DNA of 64,000 bases, taken from NCBI GenBank assembly GCA_963558965.1, contig CAUWIT010000012.1, positions 1 to 64,000 of the forward strand. Reading direction: 5' to 3'. The position numbers and the translations under genes are program-made. The notes under the pieces were generated by a model that saw nothing but the letters and a program-made list of their open reading frames with translations, had not been told where the DNA came from and did no database searches. The stretch is from Gallibacter sp963558965. Its GTDB lineage: Bacteria > Bacillota > Clostridia > Peptostreptococcales > Anaerovoracaceae. Shown piece by piece: positions 52,006-60,081 of the stretch (position 1 is the stretch's first letter; every line of letters starts with the position of its first letter).

Positions 52006-52291
52006 TAAAATATTACCTCCCTTAGCCTATTTTACTCTGAAATATTTGTGTTAGTCAATGAAAAGTTTCATCAAAAGGGAAAAATCTATAGATTTTAGCA
52101 AAAAAACTAATAAAATATTTAAAAATCGCAAAAATAGCTATAAAAGTTTCGTTTAATTAGCACTAGTTATTAAATAAGATATTAATATGAAACCGATAGT
52201 ATTTGGTTTTAAGCATAAAATAAGGTAAAATTATAGATATAAATAAATATGTCTTACATTGCTAAATTTTAAAGAAAAGGATGTGAATCAA
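52006..52291. promoter_or_regulatory. Divergent control region between Xre and Vor genes
   Basis: The 286-bp region is over 75% A+T. AAAAGTTTC occurs twice (52061-52069 and 52142-52150, 81 bp apart), and a GAAAC of opposite sense is near 52189. TAAAAT-like -10 sequences precede the ferredoxin gene. These may be Xre binding sites; no experiment is implied. Confidence 0.4.
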
Positions 52292-52513
52292 TTGGCAAAA
52301 GGAAAACTAACAATTAGAGCAGACAGATGTAAGGGTTGCGAACTTTGCGTATCTGTTTGTCCAAAAAACATTTTGGCTTTAGAAGAAGTTAAAGTAAACA
52401 AGAAGGGATATCACAACGTATACGTTACAAATCCAGATGAATGTATCGCTTGTGCTAGCTGTGCGCTAATGTGTCCTGATGGAATTATCAATGTTTATAA
52501 GGAGGAAGCGTAA
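52292..52513 (+). CDS. 2-oxoacid:ferredoxin oxidoreductase, ferredoxin subunit
   Basis: A 73-aa two-[4Fe-4S] ferredoxin (delta subunit). TTG 52292 is chosen because AAAGGATGTGA (52276-52286) precedes it; sequence upstream in frame is not ferredoxin-like. Cluster motifs CKGCELCVSVCPKN and CIACASCALMCPDG are complete. It passes electrons from the alpha/beta catalytic core to free ferredoxin. First gene of a four-subunit operon; the alpha start is two bases after its stop. Confidence 0.92.
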   Translation: MAKGKLTIRADRCKGCELCVSVCPKNILALEEVKVNKKGYHNVYVTNPDECIACASCALMCPDGIINVYKEEA

Positions 52514-52515
52514 AG

Positions 52516-53592
52516 ATGAGTGAAAAACAGTTATTGAAGGGCAATGAAGCTTTTGCTATGGCTGCTATCAATGCAGGCTGCAGATACTACTTTGGATACC
52601 CTATTACACCACAGAACGAAGTACCTGAATACATGTCAAGAGAACTAAAAAATGCTGGTGGAGCATTTATCCAGGCTGAAAGTGAATTAGCTGCTGTAAA
52701 CATGGCTTACGGTGCAGCTGCTGCAGGCGGAAGAGTACTACTATCATCATCTTCTCCTGGTATCGCTCTAATGCAGGAATCAATTGGTCTACTTGCTTCA
52801 GTTGAAATGCCAGTAGTAATTATCAACGTAATGAGAGGTGGCCCTGGTATCGGTTCAATCCAGCCTTCACAGGCAGACTACGACCAGGTAACAATCGGCG
52901 GAAGTAACGGTGACTACAGAACAATCGTTTTCGCTCCATCTTCAATCCAGGAAGCTTGCGACATGATCTACAAAGCTTTCGACGTAGCTGAAGAATACAG
53001 AAACCCAGTTATCATCTGTGCAGACGGTATGATTGGTCAGATGATGGAACCTGTAGTACTACCTGAACCAAAAGAACCTATCATGGGAGAAGCTATCAGA
53101 GAAGCTAAACCTTGGGCTCTAACAGGTCACAAATTTGAAAGAGAAAGACATGCTCTAAACTCAGTATGGTTACAGCATGAACTATTAGAAGAATACATCG
53201 ACCAGTACTGGCCTAAATATGAAAAGGCTGAACAGGTTCTTCAGGATTGGGAAGAATACAAAATGGATGATGCAGAAGTAGTATACGTTTCATACGGTAC
53301 AACTTCAAGAATCGCTAAAGAAGCTATCGATACACTAAGAGCTGAAGGCGTTAAAGTTGGTTTAATCAGACCTAAAACTTTATGGCCATTCCCAGTTAAA
53401 GCATTCGAAAAACTAGGCGATAATGTTAAGCATATCATTTCAGTTGAACTTTCAAAGGGACAGTTAATCAGAGACGTAAAACTAGCTACAAACGGCAAAT
53501 GGCCTGTATCTCTAATCAATAGATACGGTGGCGTTTTATTAGACCCTGATGAAGTTGTTGAAAGAACTAAGGAAATTTTGGAGGTGAAATAA
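52516..53592 (+). CDS. 2-oxoacid:ferredoxin oxidoreductase alpha subunit (VorB/KorA)
   Basis: A 358-aa subunit carrying the 2-oxoacid-binding part: LLKGNEAFAMAAINAGCRYYFGYPITPQNEVPEYM at the N-terminus, AAGGRVLLSSSSPGIALMQESIG, and NVMRGGPGIGSIQPSQADY. The C-terminal pyrimidine-binding-like domain follows (VVYVSYGTTSRIAKEAID). Similarity fits both branched-chain (Vor) and 2-oxoglutarate (Kor) enzymes. The nearby aminotransferase and BrnQ favour branched-chain 2-oxoacids, but substrate is not provable from sequence. Strong codon bias. Confidence 0.92.
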   Translation: MSEKQLLKGNEAFAMAAINAGCRYYFGYPITPQNEVPEYMSRELKNAGGAFIQAESELAAVNMAYGAAAAGGRVLLSSSSPGIALMQESIGLLASVEMPVVIINVMRGGPGIGSIQPSQADYDQVTIGGSNGDYRTIVFAPSSIQEACDMIYKAFDVAEEYRNPVIICADGMIGQMMEPVVLPEPKEPIMGEAIREAKPWALTGHKFERERHALNSVWLQHELLEEYIDQYWPKYEKAEQVLQDWEEYKMDDAEVVYVSYGTTSRIAKEAIDTLRAEGVKVGLIRPKTLWPFPVKAFEKLGDNVKHIISVELSKGQLIRDVKLATNGKWPVSLINRYGGVLLDPDEVVERTKEILEVK

Positions 53593-54342
53593 GTGAAACC
53601 AGTATTTGAATACACAGAAGGTATGCGTGAAAAAGAACTACATTACTGCCCAGGATGTACTCATGGTATTGCGCATAGACTTATTATGGAAGTTTTAGAT
53701 GAAAAAGGCGTTTTAGGAGATACAATCGGTGTATCACCAGTAGGATGTTCAATCGTTGCTCACCAGTACATGAACATCGATATGATGGAATCTCCACACG
53801 GAAGAGCACCAGCTGTAGCATCAGGTATTAGAAGAGTTCACCCTGACAAATATGTATTTACATACCAGGGAGACGGAGACCTTGCTTCAATCGGTACTGG
53901 AGAAATTATCCATGCTGCTGAAAGAGGAGAAAAATTCTGTACTTTCTTCATTAACAACGCTATTTACGGTATGACAGGTGGACAGATGGCTCCAACAACT
54001 CTAGTTGGACAGACTGCTACTACTTGCGTAGGCGGAAGAGATCCTAAACAGGCTGGTTTCCCTCTAAGAATGGCTGAAATCATTTCTCAGATCGATGGTG
54101 CTGTATATGTAGAAAGAGTTACTGTTTCAACTCCTGCAGACATCAGAAAAGCTAAGAAAGCTATTGAACATGCATTTGAAATTCAGGAAAAGAAACTAGG
54201 ATTTGCTTTTGTTGAAATCCTATCAACTTGTCCAACAAACTGGGGTCTAACTCCAACAGATGCAATCAAATGGTTAAGAGAAAACATGATTCCTTACTAT
54301 CCAGTAAAGAAATTTAAGGACGTTGAGGAGGTAGAAAAATAA
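53593..54342 (+). CDS. 2-oxoacid:ferredoxin oxidoreductase beta subunit
   Basis: A 249-aa TPP-binding subunit. The cluster/TPP-proximal motif HYCPGCTHGIAHRL begins at about residue 14; the TPP-Mg site is YQGDGDLASIGTGEIIHAAERG with NNAIYGMTGGQMAPTT. It abuts alpha and overlaps gamma by one base (ATAATG). Confidence 0.95.
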   Translation: MKPVFEYTEGMREKELHYCPGCTHGIAHRLIMEVLDEKGVLGDTIGVSPVGCSIVAHQYMNIDMMESPHGRAPAVASGIRRVHPDKYVFTYQGDGDLASIGTGEIIHAAERGEKFCTFFINNAIYGMTGGQMAPTTLVGQTATTCVGGRDPKQAGFPLRMAEIISQIDGAVYVERVTVSTPADIRKAKKAIEHAFEIQEKKLGFAFVEILSTCPTNWGLTPTDAIKWLRENMIPYYPVKKFKDVEEVEK

Positions 54343-54881
54343 TGGCAGACGTAAAGAAAATATTTATCGCTGGTTTCGGTGGCCAGGGCGTACTATTAAT
54401 TGGTAAACTATTATCAAAAGGCGCAATGATGGAAAATCATGAAGTAACATGGATGCCATCATACGGTCCTGAAATGAGAGGAGGTACAGCTAACTGTACA
54501 GTATGTATCTCAGATGAGCCAATTGCTTCTCCTTACGTATTAACAGATTACGATGTACTAATCGTAATGAACGGACCATCATTAGAAAAATTCGAAGCTG
54601 GTCTAAAACCAGGTGGAGACTTATTTATCAACACATCAATCGTAGATATTGAACCAACAAGAACTGATATCAATATTTACAAAGTTGACTGTAACAAGAT
54701 TGCAGAAAACGAACTAGGCAATGGTAAAGCATCTAACATGGTAATGCTTGGAGCTATCATCAGAAAAACAGGCGTTATTGGTCTAGATATTATGAAAGAC
54801 GTATTTGAACATGAATTTACAGGAAAGAAAGCTAAGCTTATTCCTACAAACCTAAAAGCTCTAGAAGCTTGGAACGACTAA
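54342..54881 (+). CDS. 2-oxoacid:ferredoxin oxidoreductase gamma subunit
   Basis: A 179-aa gamma subunit with the family start FIAGFGGQGVLLIGKLLSKGAM, the middle MPSYGPEMRGGTANC and the late SNMVMLGA. It helps bind CoA/substrate in the complex. Last subunit gene; an ATPase gene follows after 25 bases. Confidence 0.95.
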   Translation: MADVKKIFIAGFGGQGVLLIGKLLSKGAMMENHEVTWMPSYGPEMRGGTANCTVCISDEPIASPYVLTDYDVLIVMNGPSLEKFEAGLKPGGDLFINTSIVDIEPTRTDINIYKVDCNKIAENELGNGKASNMVMLGAIIRKTGVIGLDIMKDVFEHEFTGKKAKLIPTNLKALEAWND

Positions 54882-54906
54882 TAAATACTAAGGAGAAATT
54901 TTCTAT

Positions 54907-55581
54907 ATGAAAAGAATTAGAATTATAACCGGTCATTATGGCAGCGGTAAAAGTGAGTTATCTGTAAATATGGTAACTAAGTTAAAGGAAGATTATGACA
55001 AGGTAGCTATTGTGGATCTTGACATTGCAAATCCGTACTTTAGAAGCCGTGAAAAGCAAGATGCTATGGAAGATATGGGTATTAAGGTATACCATAATTC
55101 ATTTGGATATGATATTACTCAGGACTTGCCAGCATTGTCAGCTGCAATCAGAGAACCACTTGAAAACAAGGACTTTTCAGTAATTGTTGACGCTGGTGGC
55201 GATGATTCTGGGGCGCGTGTTCTAAATCAGTTCAGAAAATATTTTCTAGGTGATGATTGTGAAATGGTATTTGTAATCAACGCAAACAGAAGAGAAACAT
55301 CTACTGTTGAAGGTTGTCTTGAACACTTGGATAGAATTCAAATGGAAACAGGACTACAGGTTGATGCTATTATCAATAACACACATTTATTGTCAGAAAC
55401 TACAGCAGAGGATATCAAAAAGGGCTATGCTCTTGCAACAGAGGTTGGTAAAATCCTGGATATCCCTGTGATAGCTTCTTACTGTAATGAAAAAATTCTA
55501 AAAAATATAAAAGATGAAGATTTAGATGGAATCGAAGTGACTCCTATCAGTCTATTTTTGAGACCATCTTGGCTTCAATAA
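54907..55581 (+). CDS. P-loop NTPase of the MinD/CobQ-like type
   Basis: A 224-aa ATP-binding protein. A Walker A-like GHYGSGKSE (about residues 8-16) with KSE instead of KST/KT, AIVDLDIANPYFRS (Walker B-like) and VIVDAGGDDSGARVLNQF. It resembles the SIMIBI class. In clostridial genomes such a gene often accompanies this oxidoreductase operon, perhaps for assembly or metallocentre delivery; that is inference. Confidence 0.7.
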   Translation: MKRIRIITGHYGSGKSELSVNMVTKLKEDYDKVAIVDLDIANPYFRSREKQDAMEDMGIKVYHNSFGYDITQDLPALSAAIREPLENKDFSVIVDAGGDDSGARVLNQFRKYFLGDDCEMVFVINANRRETSTVEGCLEHLDRIQMETGLQVDAIINNTHLLSETTAEDIKKGYALATEVGKILDIPVIASYCNEKILKNIKDEDLDGIEVTPISLFLRPSWLQ

Positions 55582-55597
55582 ACGGAGGAAAACAACA

Positions 55598-56782
55598 ATG
55601 ATTAAATTTGCATCAAGAATGAACCAGCTAAAAGCTTCAGCTATTAGAGAACTTCTTGCATTAACAGCTAAACCTGAAATCATTTCATTCGCAGGCGGAC
55701 TACCAGCTCCAGAACTATTCCCTGTAGAACAGATGGCTCAGGCTGCTCAGGCAGTTATGGAAGAAAACGGACAGGCTGCTCTTCAGTATTCTTCAACTGA
55801 AGGTTACCTACCACTAAGACAGCAGATCGTTGACAGAATGGCTGCTAAAAACAACATCCACACAACTGTTGATAACATTATCGTAACAAGTGGTTCTCAG
55901 CAGGGTCTAGACTTCTCAGGAAGAATTTTCCTAGATAAGGACGATGTAGTTCTAATCGAAAGCCCATCATACCTTGGAGCTCTTAACGCATTCAAAGCAA
56001 ATGAACCAAGATTTATCGAAGTTCCAACAGATGAAGGCGGAATGATCATGGAAGAACTAGAAAAGATTCTTGAAAAAGAAGACAAAGTTAAAATGATCTA
56101 CGTAATTCCTGACTTCCAGAACCCATCATCAAGAACATGGAGCCTAGAAAGAAGACAGAAATTCATGGAAATCATCAACAGATATGAAATTCCAGTAATC
56201 GAAGACAACCCTTACGGTGAACTAAGATTTGAAGGCGAAGCTCAGCCAGCTCTAAAATCTCTAGATACTAAAGGTCTAGTTGTATTCCTAGGAACATTCT
56301 CAAAGATCCTAGCTCCTGGTTACAGACTTGGATGGATCTGCGCTGAAGGCGAAATCCTAGAAAAATACAACTTCATCGCTCAGGCTGCTTCACTACAGGC
56401 TTCAACAATCGGTCAGATGGAAACTTCAAAATTCATCGAAATGTTCGACCTAGACGCTCACGTAGCTAAGATCGTTGAAGTATATGGTAAGAGAAGAGAC
56501 CTAATGTACAACACAATGAAGGAAGAATTCCCTGAAGAAGTTAAATTCGCAAAACCAACAGGCGGACTATTCCTATGGGTTGAACTACCTGAATACATGA
56601 ACGCAGCTGAACTAGCTCAGGAATGTCTAAAAGAAAATGTTGCTTACGTTCCAGGTGAAGGATTCTATCCAGATGGAAACACTAAGAACACTTTCAGAAT
56701 GAACTACTCATGCATGCCTGAAGATAAGATCGTTGAAGGTATCAAGAGACTAGCTAAAGTAATCAAAGCTAACATGAAATAG
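55598..56782 (+). CDS. Class I/II PLP-dependent aminotransferase
   Basis: A 394-aa aminotransferase of the 2-aminoadipate/MocR-core type: IISFAGGLPAPELFPVEQM at the start, LQYSSTEGYLPLRQQI, the PLP-stacking region SGSQQGLDFSGRIF, FQNPSSRTWSLERRQ, the Asp in EDNPYGELRF and the catalytic Lys in GTFSKILAPGYRLGW; C-terminal Arg in NTFRMNYSC binds the carboxylate. It would convert amino acids to 2-oxoacids for the upstream oxidoreductase. Strong codon bias. A terminator follows. Confidence 0.93.
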   Translation: MIKFASRMNQLKASAIRELLALTAKPEIISFAGGLPAPELFPVEQMAQAAQAVMEENGQAALQYSSTEGYLPLRQQIVDRMAAKNNIHTTVDNIIVTSGSQQGLDFSGRIFLDKDDVVLIESPSYLGALNAFKANEPRFIEVPTDEGGMIMEELEKILEKEDKVKMIYVIPDFQNPSSRTWSLERRQKFMEIINRYEIPVIEDNPYGELRFEGEAQPALKSLDTKGLVVFLGTFSKILAPGYRLGWICAEGEILEKYNFIAQAASLQASTIGQMETSKFIEMFDLDAHVAKIVEVYGKRRDLMYNTMKEEFPEEVKFAKPTGGLFLWVELPEYMNAAELAQECLKENVAYVPGEGFYPDGNTKNTFRMNYSCMPEDKIVEGIKRLAKVIKANMK

Positions 56783-56804
56783 GATTAAATACTATAAGTA
56801 TTTG

Positions 56805-56835
56805 AAGAGAGCAGAATTTTCTGCTCTCTTTTTTT
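56805..56835 (+). terminator. Rho-independent terminator of the Vor operon
   Basis: AAGAGAGCAGAA and TTCTGCTCTCTT (56805-56830) form a perfect stem followed by TTTTTT. Confidence 0.9.
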
Positions 56836-56844
56836 GTGCAGATA

Positions 56845-56886
56845 TTGACTACTGTTATATACTGTTATATACTGTTTATAGAACAG
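56845..56886 (+). promoter_or_regulatory. GntR operon promoter with ACTGTTATAT repeats
   Basis: TTGACT (56845-56850) and TATACT (56868-56873) are spaced 17 bp. The spacer holds ACTGTTATAT at 56851 and again at 56861, with a third partial copy ACTGTTTATA at 56871, and an inverted repeat CTGTT/AACAG at 56872-56886. This looks like an autoregulatory operator. Confidence 0.7.
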
Positions 56887-56899
56887 TGGAGGAAAGCTA

Positions 56900-57274
56900 A
56901 TGAAAATAATTATAAACAATTCATTCATGACACCTATTTACGAACAGATTGTAGAGCAGATAAAACATCTAATAGTAACAGGTGAGTTAAAAGAACATGA
57001 TAATTTACCATCTGTTAGAAGTTTATCTAAAGAGTTAAAAATCAGTGCCCTTACAGTAAAAAAATCTTATGATGCATTGGAACAGTCTGGATATATTATA
57101 ACAATTCATGGTAAAGGTAGTTATGTAGCAAGTACAAATGCAGAACTAGCTATAGAAGAAAAAAGAAGACAAGTAGAAGAAATGCTGGAAAATGCTATAG
57201 AACAGGGATTAAATTGCGGTATGACACAAAAGGAAATCAGGGAATTATTTGAGATAGTTATGGAGGATAAATAA
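56900..57274 (+). CDS. GntR-family regulator, YtrA type
   Basis: A 124-aa short GntR protein: winged HTH at residues 8-75 (MTPIYEQIVEQIKHLIVTGELKEHDNLPSVRSLSKELKISALTVKKSYDALEQSGYIITIHGKGSYV) and a short helical dimerisation tail. YtrA-type regulators repress a linked ABC transporter. The stop is one base before the next gene start. Confidence 0.95.
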   Translation: MKIIINNSFMTPIYEQIVEQIKHLIVTGELKEHDNLPSVRSLSKELKISALTVKKSYDALEQSGYIITIHGKGSYVASTNAELAIEEKRRQVEEMLENAIEQGLNCGMTQKEIRELFEIVMEDK

Positions 57275-57275
57275 A

Positions 57276-58118
57276 ATGCTTAAAGTAAAAGATGTAAAAA
57301 AGCATTACGGACAATTTCAGTTAAATTGTTCCATGGAAGTAAAAGAAGGATATATAACAGGGCTTATTGGTCCAAATGGAGCAGGTAAAAGCACAATATT
57401 TAAGGCAATAATGGGTTTAATACATATAGAAGACGGGGAAATCGAAGTAAATCTAGGCGAAGAATACAAAACAACAATAGAGAAGAAACAGTGTATAGGA
57501 GTATCATTTGCTGACAGCGGATTTAGTCTATATATAAATATTAAGAAGATAGCATCTATTATGGAAGCAACTTACAAAAAATTTAATAAGCAACTATTTT
57601 TAGATAGATGTGAAATGGCAGGCTTACCCTTAAACAAAAAAGTAAAAGATTTTTCAACAGGGATGAAGGCTAAATTAAAAATCATAATAGCAACTTCATA
57701 CGATGCAAAATTACTGATTTTAGATGAACCAACAGCAGGATTAGATGTAATAGGAAGAGACGATTTATTGGATTATTTACGAACATATATGGAAACACCA
57801 GGCAGATCAATCCTTATAAGCTCTCATATTTCCAGCGATTTAGAAGGCTTATGTGATGATATCTATATGATAAACAATGGGAAAATTGTTATGCACGAAG
57901 ATACAGACGTTTTGTTAGATAAATATGGCATATTAAAAGTAACAGAAGAACAATTTGAGCAACTGGATAAAACTTATCTATTAAAAGTGGACAAACAATC
58001 CTTTGGATATATATGTTTAACAGATCAAAAACAATTTTACATTGAAAACTACAAAGATATAATTGTTGAAAAAAGTACAATAGATCAAGTTGTAAAACTT
58101 ATGGTAAGAGGTGTGTAA
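57276..58118 (+). CDS. ABC transporter ATP-binding protein
   Basis: A 280-aa ATPase: Walker A GPNGAGKST (about 32-40), FSTGMKAKL in place of the LSGGQ signature (as common in the YtrB/EcsA group), LLILDEPTAGLD, and SSHISSDLEGL. Pairs with the permease encoded next to export a compound, probably cell-envelope related. Confidence 0.93.
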   Translation: MLKVKDVKKHYGQFQLNCSMEVKEGYITGLIGPNGAGKSTIFKAIMGLIHIEDGEIEVNLGEEYKTTIEKKQCIGVSFADSGFSLYINIKKIASIMEATYKKFNKQLFLDRCEMAGLPLNKKVKDFSTGMKAKLKIIIATSYDAKLLILDEPTAGLDVIGRDDLLDYLRTYMETPGRSILISSHISSDLEGLCDDIYMINNGKIVMHEDTDVLLDKYGILKVTEEQFEQLDKTYLLKVDKQSFGYICLTDQKQFYIENYKDIIVEKSTIDQVVKLMVRGV

Positions 58119-58119
58119 G

Positions 58120-58794
58120 ATGAAAGGACTAATAAAAAAAGATTTAATATATTTAAGAGAACAATTTGTTCTTTTAATAATCATGGCATTGTTAGTAGTT
58201 GGAAGCTTAATTGGAGTCGCTGTTTCTGGAAAATCAATTTCAATGGGATTTATCAATGGATATTTTACAGTACTTGCAGCTGTTATATTAACATCCACAA
58301 TATCCTATGATCAAAGTGACAATGGTATGGCATATCTTATGACTATGCCTATCACTCGCAAAATGTATGTAAACAGCAAATACATGGAAACATTGGTAGT
58401 ATCAGTTGCTACGGGAGTTATTGTAATATTGATAAATATGATTTCAACTAAGTTGGTTGGTGGAGTTAGCGATATAAGCCAACTTATGCTAATATGTGCA
58501 ACTGTAGCATCGATAATAATGGTGATAAGCAGCATTGGCATTCCTGCATACCTAAAATTCGAAGCACGCAAAGGATCTATGGCAATGATAGTGACAACTT
58601 GTATAATCGGACTTGTATGTTTTGGCTTGATAAAAACTCTTGATAAATTAGGATTTGATGTGGAATATATGATAAATACAATGTCAAATGCTGGGACAAG
58701 CGCTCTAGCAGCAATGGCAGTTGTTGTGGCCCTAATATGTCTAGTGATTTCATACGGTATCTCAGTAAAAGTTATAAACGCAAAAGAATTTTAA
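58120..58794 (+). CDS. ABC-2 type permease
   Basis: A 224-aa membrane protein with six helices (about 15-40, 43-60, 90-110, 120-145, 152-170, 195-220) beginning MKGLIKKDLIYLREQF as in small ABC-2 permeases. ATG 58120 is preferred over an in-frame GTG at 58111 within the upstream gene. Third gene of the GntR-ABC operon. Confidence 0.88.
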   Translation: MKGLIKKDLIYLREQFVLLIIMALLVVGSLIGVAVSGKSISMGFINGYFTVLAAVILTSTISYDQSDNGMAYLMTMPITRKMYVNSKYMETLVVSVATGVIVILINMISTKLVGGVSDISQLMLICATVASIIMVISSIGIPAYLKFEARKGSMAMIVTTCIIGLVCFGLIKTLDKLGFDVEYMINTMSNAGTSALAAMAVVVALICLVISYGISVKVINAKEF

Positions 58795-58877
58795 AATTGA
58801 AAAGTGACATTTTATCAATAATCTTTTTACCTACAGTTGTGGTATAATATCTTTACCGTAACAGTTAGGAGGAAGAG

Positions 58878-59273
58878 ATGAAAAGAAATGTTGTAACTAG
58901 TATAATTTTGACAGTATGCACATTTGGGCTGTATGGATTGTATTGGTTTATTTCAATTACAAATGAAGTAAATGCATTGTCTCAGCACAGAAAAGATACT
59001 TCAGGCGGAATGGCACTTTTTTTTACCATTATAACTGGTGGTATATATGGTATTTATTGGGCATACATTTTAGGCAAAAAAGTTTGCGAGATTAAAAGAA
59101 ATAGGGATTTGCTTGCAACTGATGTTAGTATTGTATATTTAATTTTACAGCTTTGCGGACTGCCTATAGTTATATTTATATTGGCGCAAATGGAAATCAA
59201 TGCGACTGTTGATTATTATGAACAGCTTAGAAGAGATACTTTTAGAAACTTAAGCAGCAACTATTATAGATAA
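58878..59273 (+). CDS. DUF4234 membrane protein
   Basis: A 131-aa protein with three to four helices. The repeated pattern TFGLYGLYWFISITNEVN (about 15-32) and GGIYGIYWAYILGKKV (about 54-69) is the DUF4234 signature. Function unknown. GTTAGGAGGAAGAG precedes ATG; it is a single gene ended by a terminator. Confidence 0.85.
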   Translation: MKRNVVTSIILTVCTFGLYGLYWFISITNEVNALSQHRKDTSGGMALFFTIITGGIYGIYWAYILGKKVCEIKRNRDLLATDVSIVYLILQLCGLPIVIFILAQMEINATVDYYEQLRRDTFRNLSSNYYR

Positions 59274-59280
59274 AAGAAAC

Positions 59281-59326
59281 AAATGACAAGGTGTATTATA
59301 TTGAATTGGTGAACTTTGTCATTTTT
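59281..59326 (+). terminator. Rho-independent terminator
   Basis: AAATGACAA (59281-59289) pairs with TTGTCATTT (59317-59325), followed by TTT. Confidence 0.75.
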
Positions 59327-59447
59327 TATTTATATATTTTTGGATATATGCTATAATAACAAAAAATTGAGGTATTAGAGTTATAAATTTAATAGTTAAA
59401 AATGGATTTGAAAAGTTAGATATTATAAAATATGGAGGAAATTAGAT

Positions 59448-59990
59448 ATGAAACTTATGATAGCATCAGACATTCATGGTTCAGCATATTATTGTCAGAA
59501 GATGCTAGAGGCTTATGCTAGAGAAAAAGCTGACAGACTATTAATCCTAGGAGATATTTTGTATCACGGTCCTAGAAATGACTTACCTAGACAGTATGAA
59601 CCAAAAGAAGTTATTTCAGTTTTAAATGAAATTAAAGAAGAAATAGTATGTGTTAGAGGTAATTGTGACACAGAAGTGGACCAAATGGTACTGGATTTTC
59701 CAATTATGGCAGACTATTGTTTATTGGATTTAGATGGAAAAATCGCATTTGTAACACATGGACACAAGTTTAATCCTGACAATCCACCTATGTTGAAAAA
59801 CGGCGATATACTGATAAACGGACATACACATATACCTGCATTTGATAGATATAGTAACTACACTTACATAAATCCAGGCTCAGTATCTATACCAAAGGCT
59901 GGTAGCGAACACAGCTACTTAATATATGAAAACAAAAGATTTATATTCAAAAACTTAGATGGTGAAGTTTTAAGAGAAGAATATTTATAA
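59448..59990 (+). CDS. yfcE: YfcE/MJ0936-family metallophosphodiesterase
   Basis: A 180-aa calcineurin-like phosphoesterase. Metal ligands: SDIHGS (about 7-12), LGDILYHGPRN (about 34-44), GNCD (about 70-73), THGHKF (about 102-107) and NGHTHIP (about 124-130). It hydrolyses phosphodiesters with Mn; natural substrate unknown. Single gene with its own terminator. Confidence 0.93.
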   Translation: MKLMIASDIHGSAYYCQKMLEAYAREKADRLLILGDILYHGPRNDLPRQYEPKEVISVLNEIKEEIVCVRGNCDTEVDQMVLDFPIMADYCLLDLDGKIAFVTHGHKFNPDNPPMLKNGDILINGHTHIPAFDRYSNYTYINPGSVSIPKAGSEHSYLIYENKRFIFKNLDGEVLREEYL

Positions 59991-60004
59991 AAGATAGATT
60001 TAAA

Positions 60005-60030
60005 AGCAGCTCGAAAAAGAGCTGTTTTTG
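60005..60030 (+). terminator. Rho-independent terminator
   Basis: CAGCTC (60007-60012) pairs with GAGCTG (60019-60024), followed by TTTTTG. Confidence 0.75.
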
Positions 60031-60081
60031 TTAACTAAAATTTTATTTGATATATTTGAGAAATTATAGTGGAGAAGTTAT

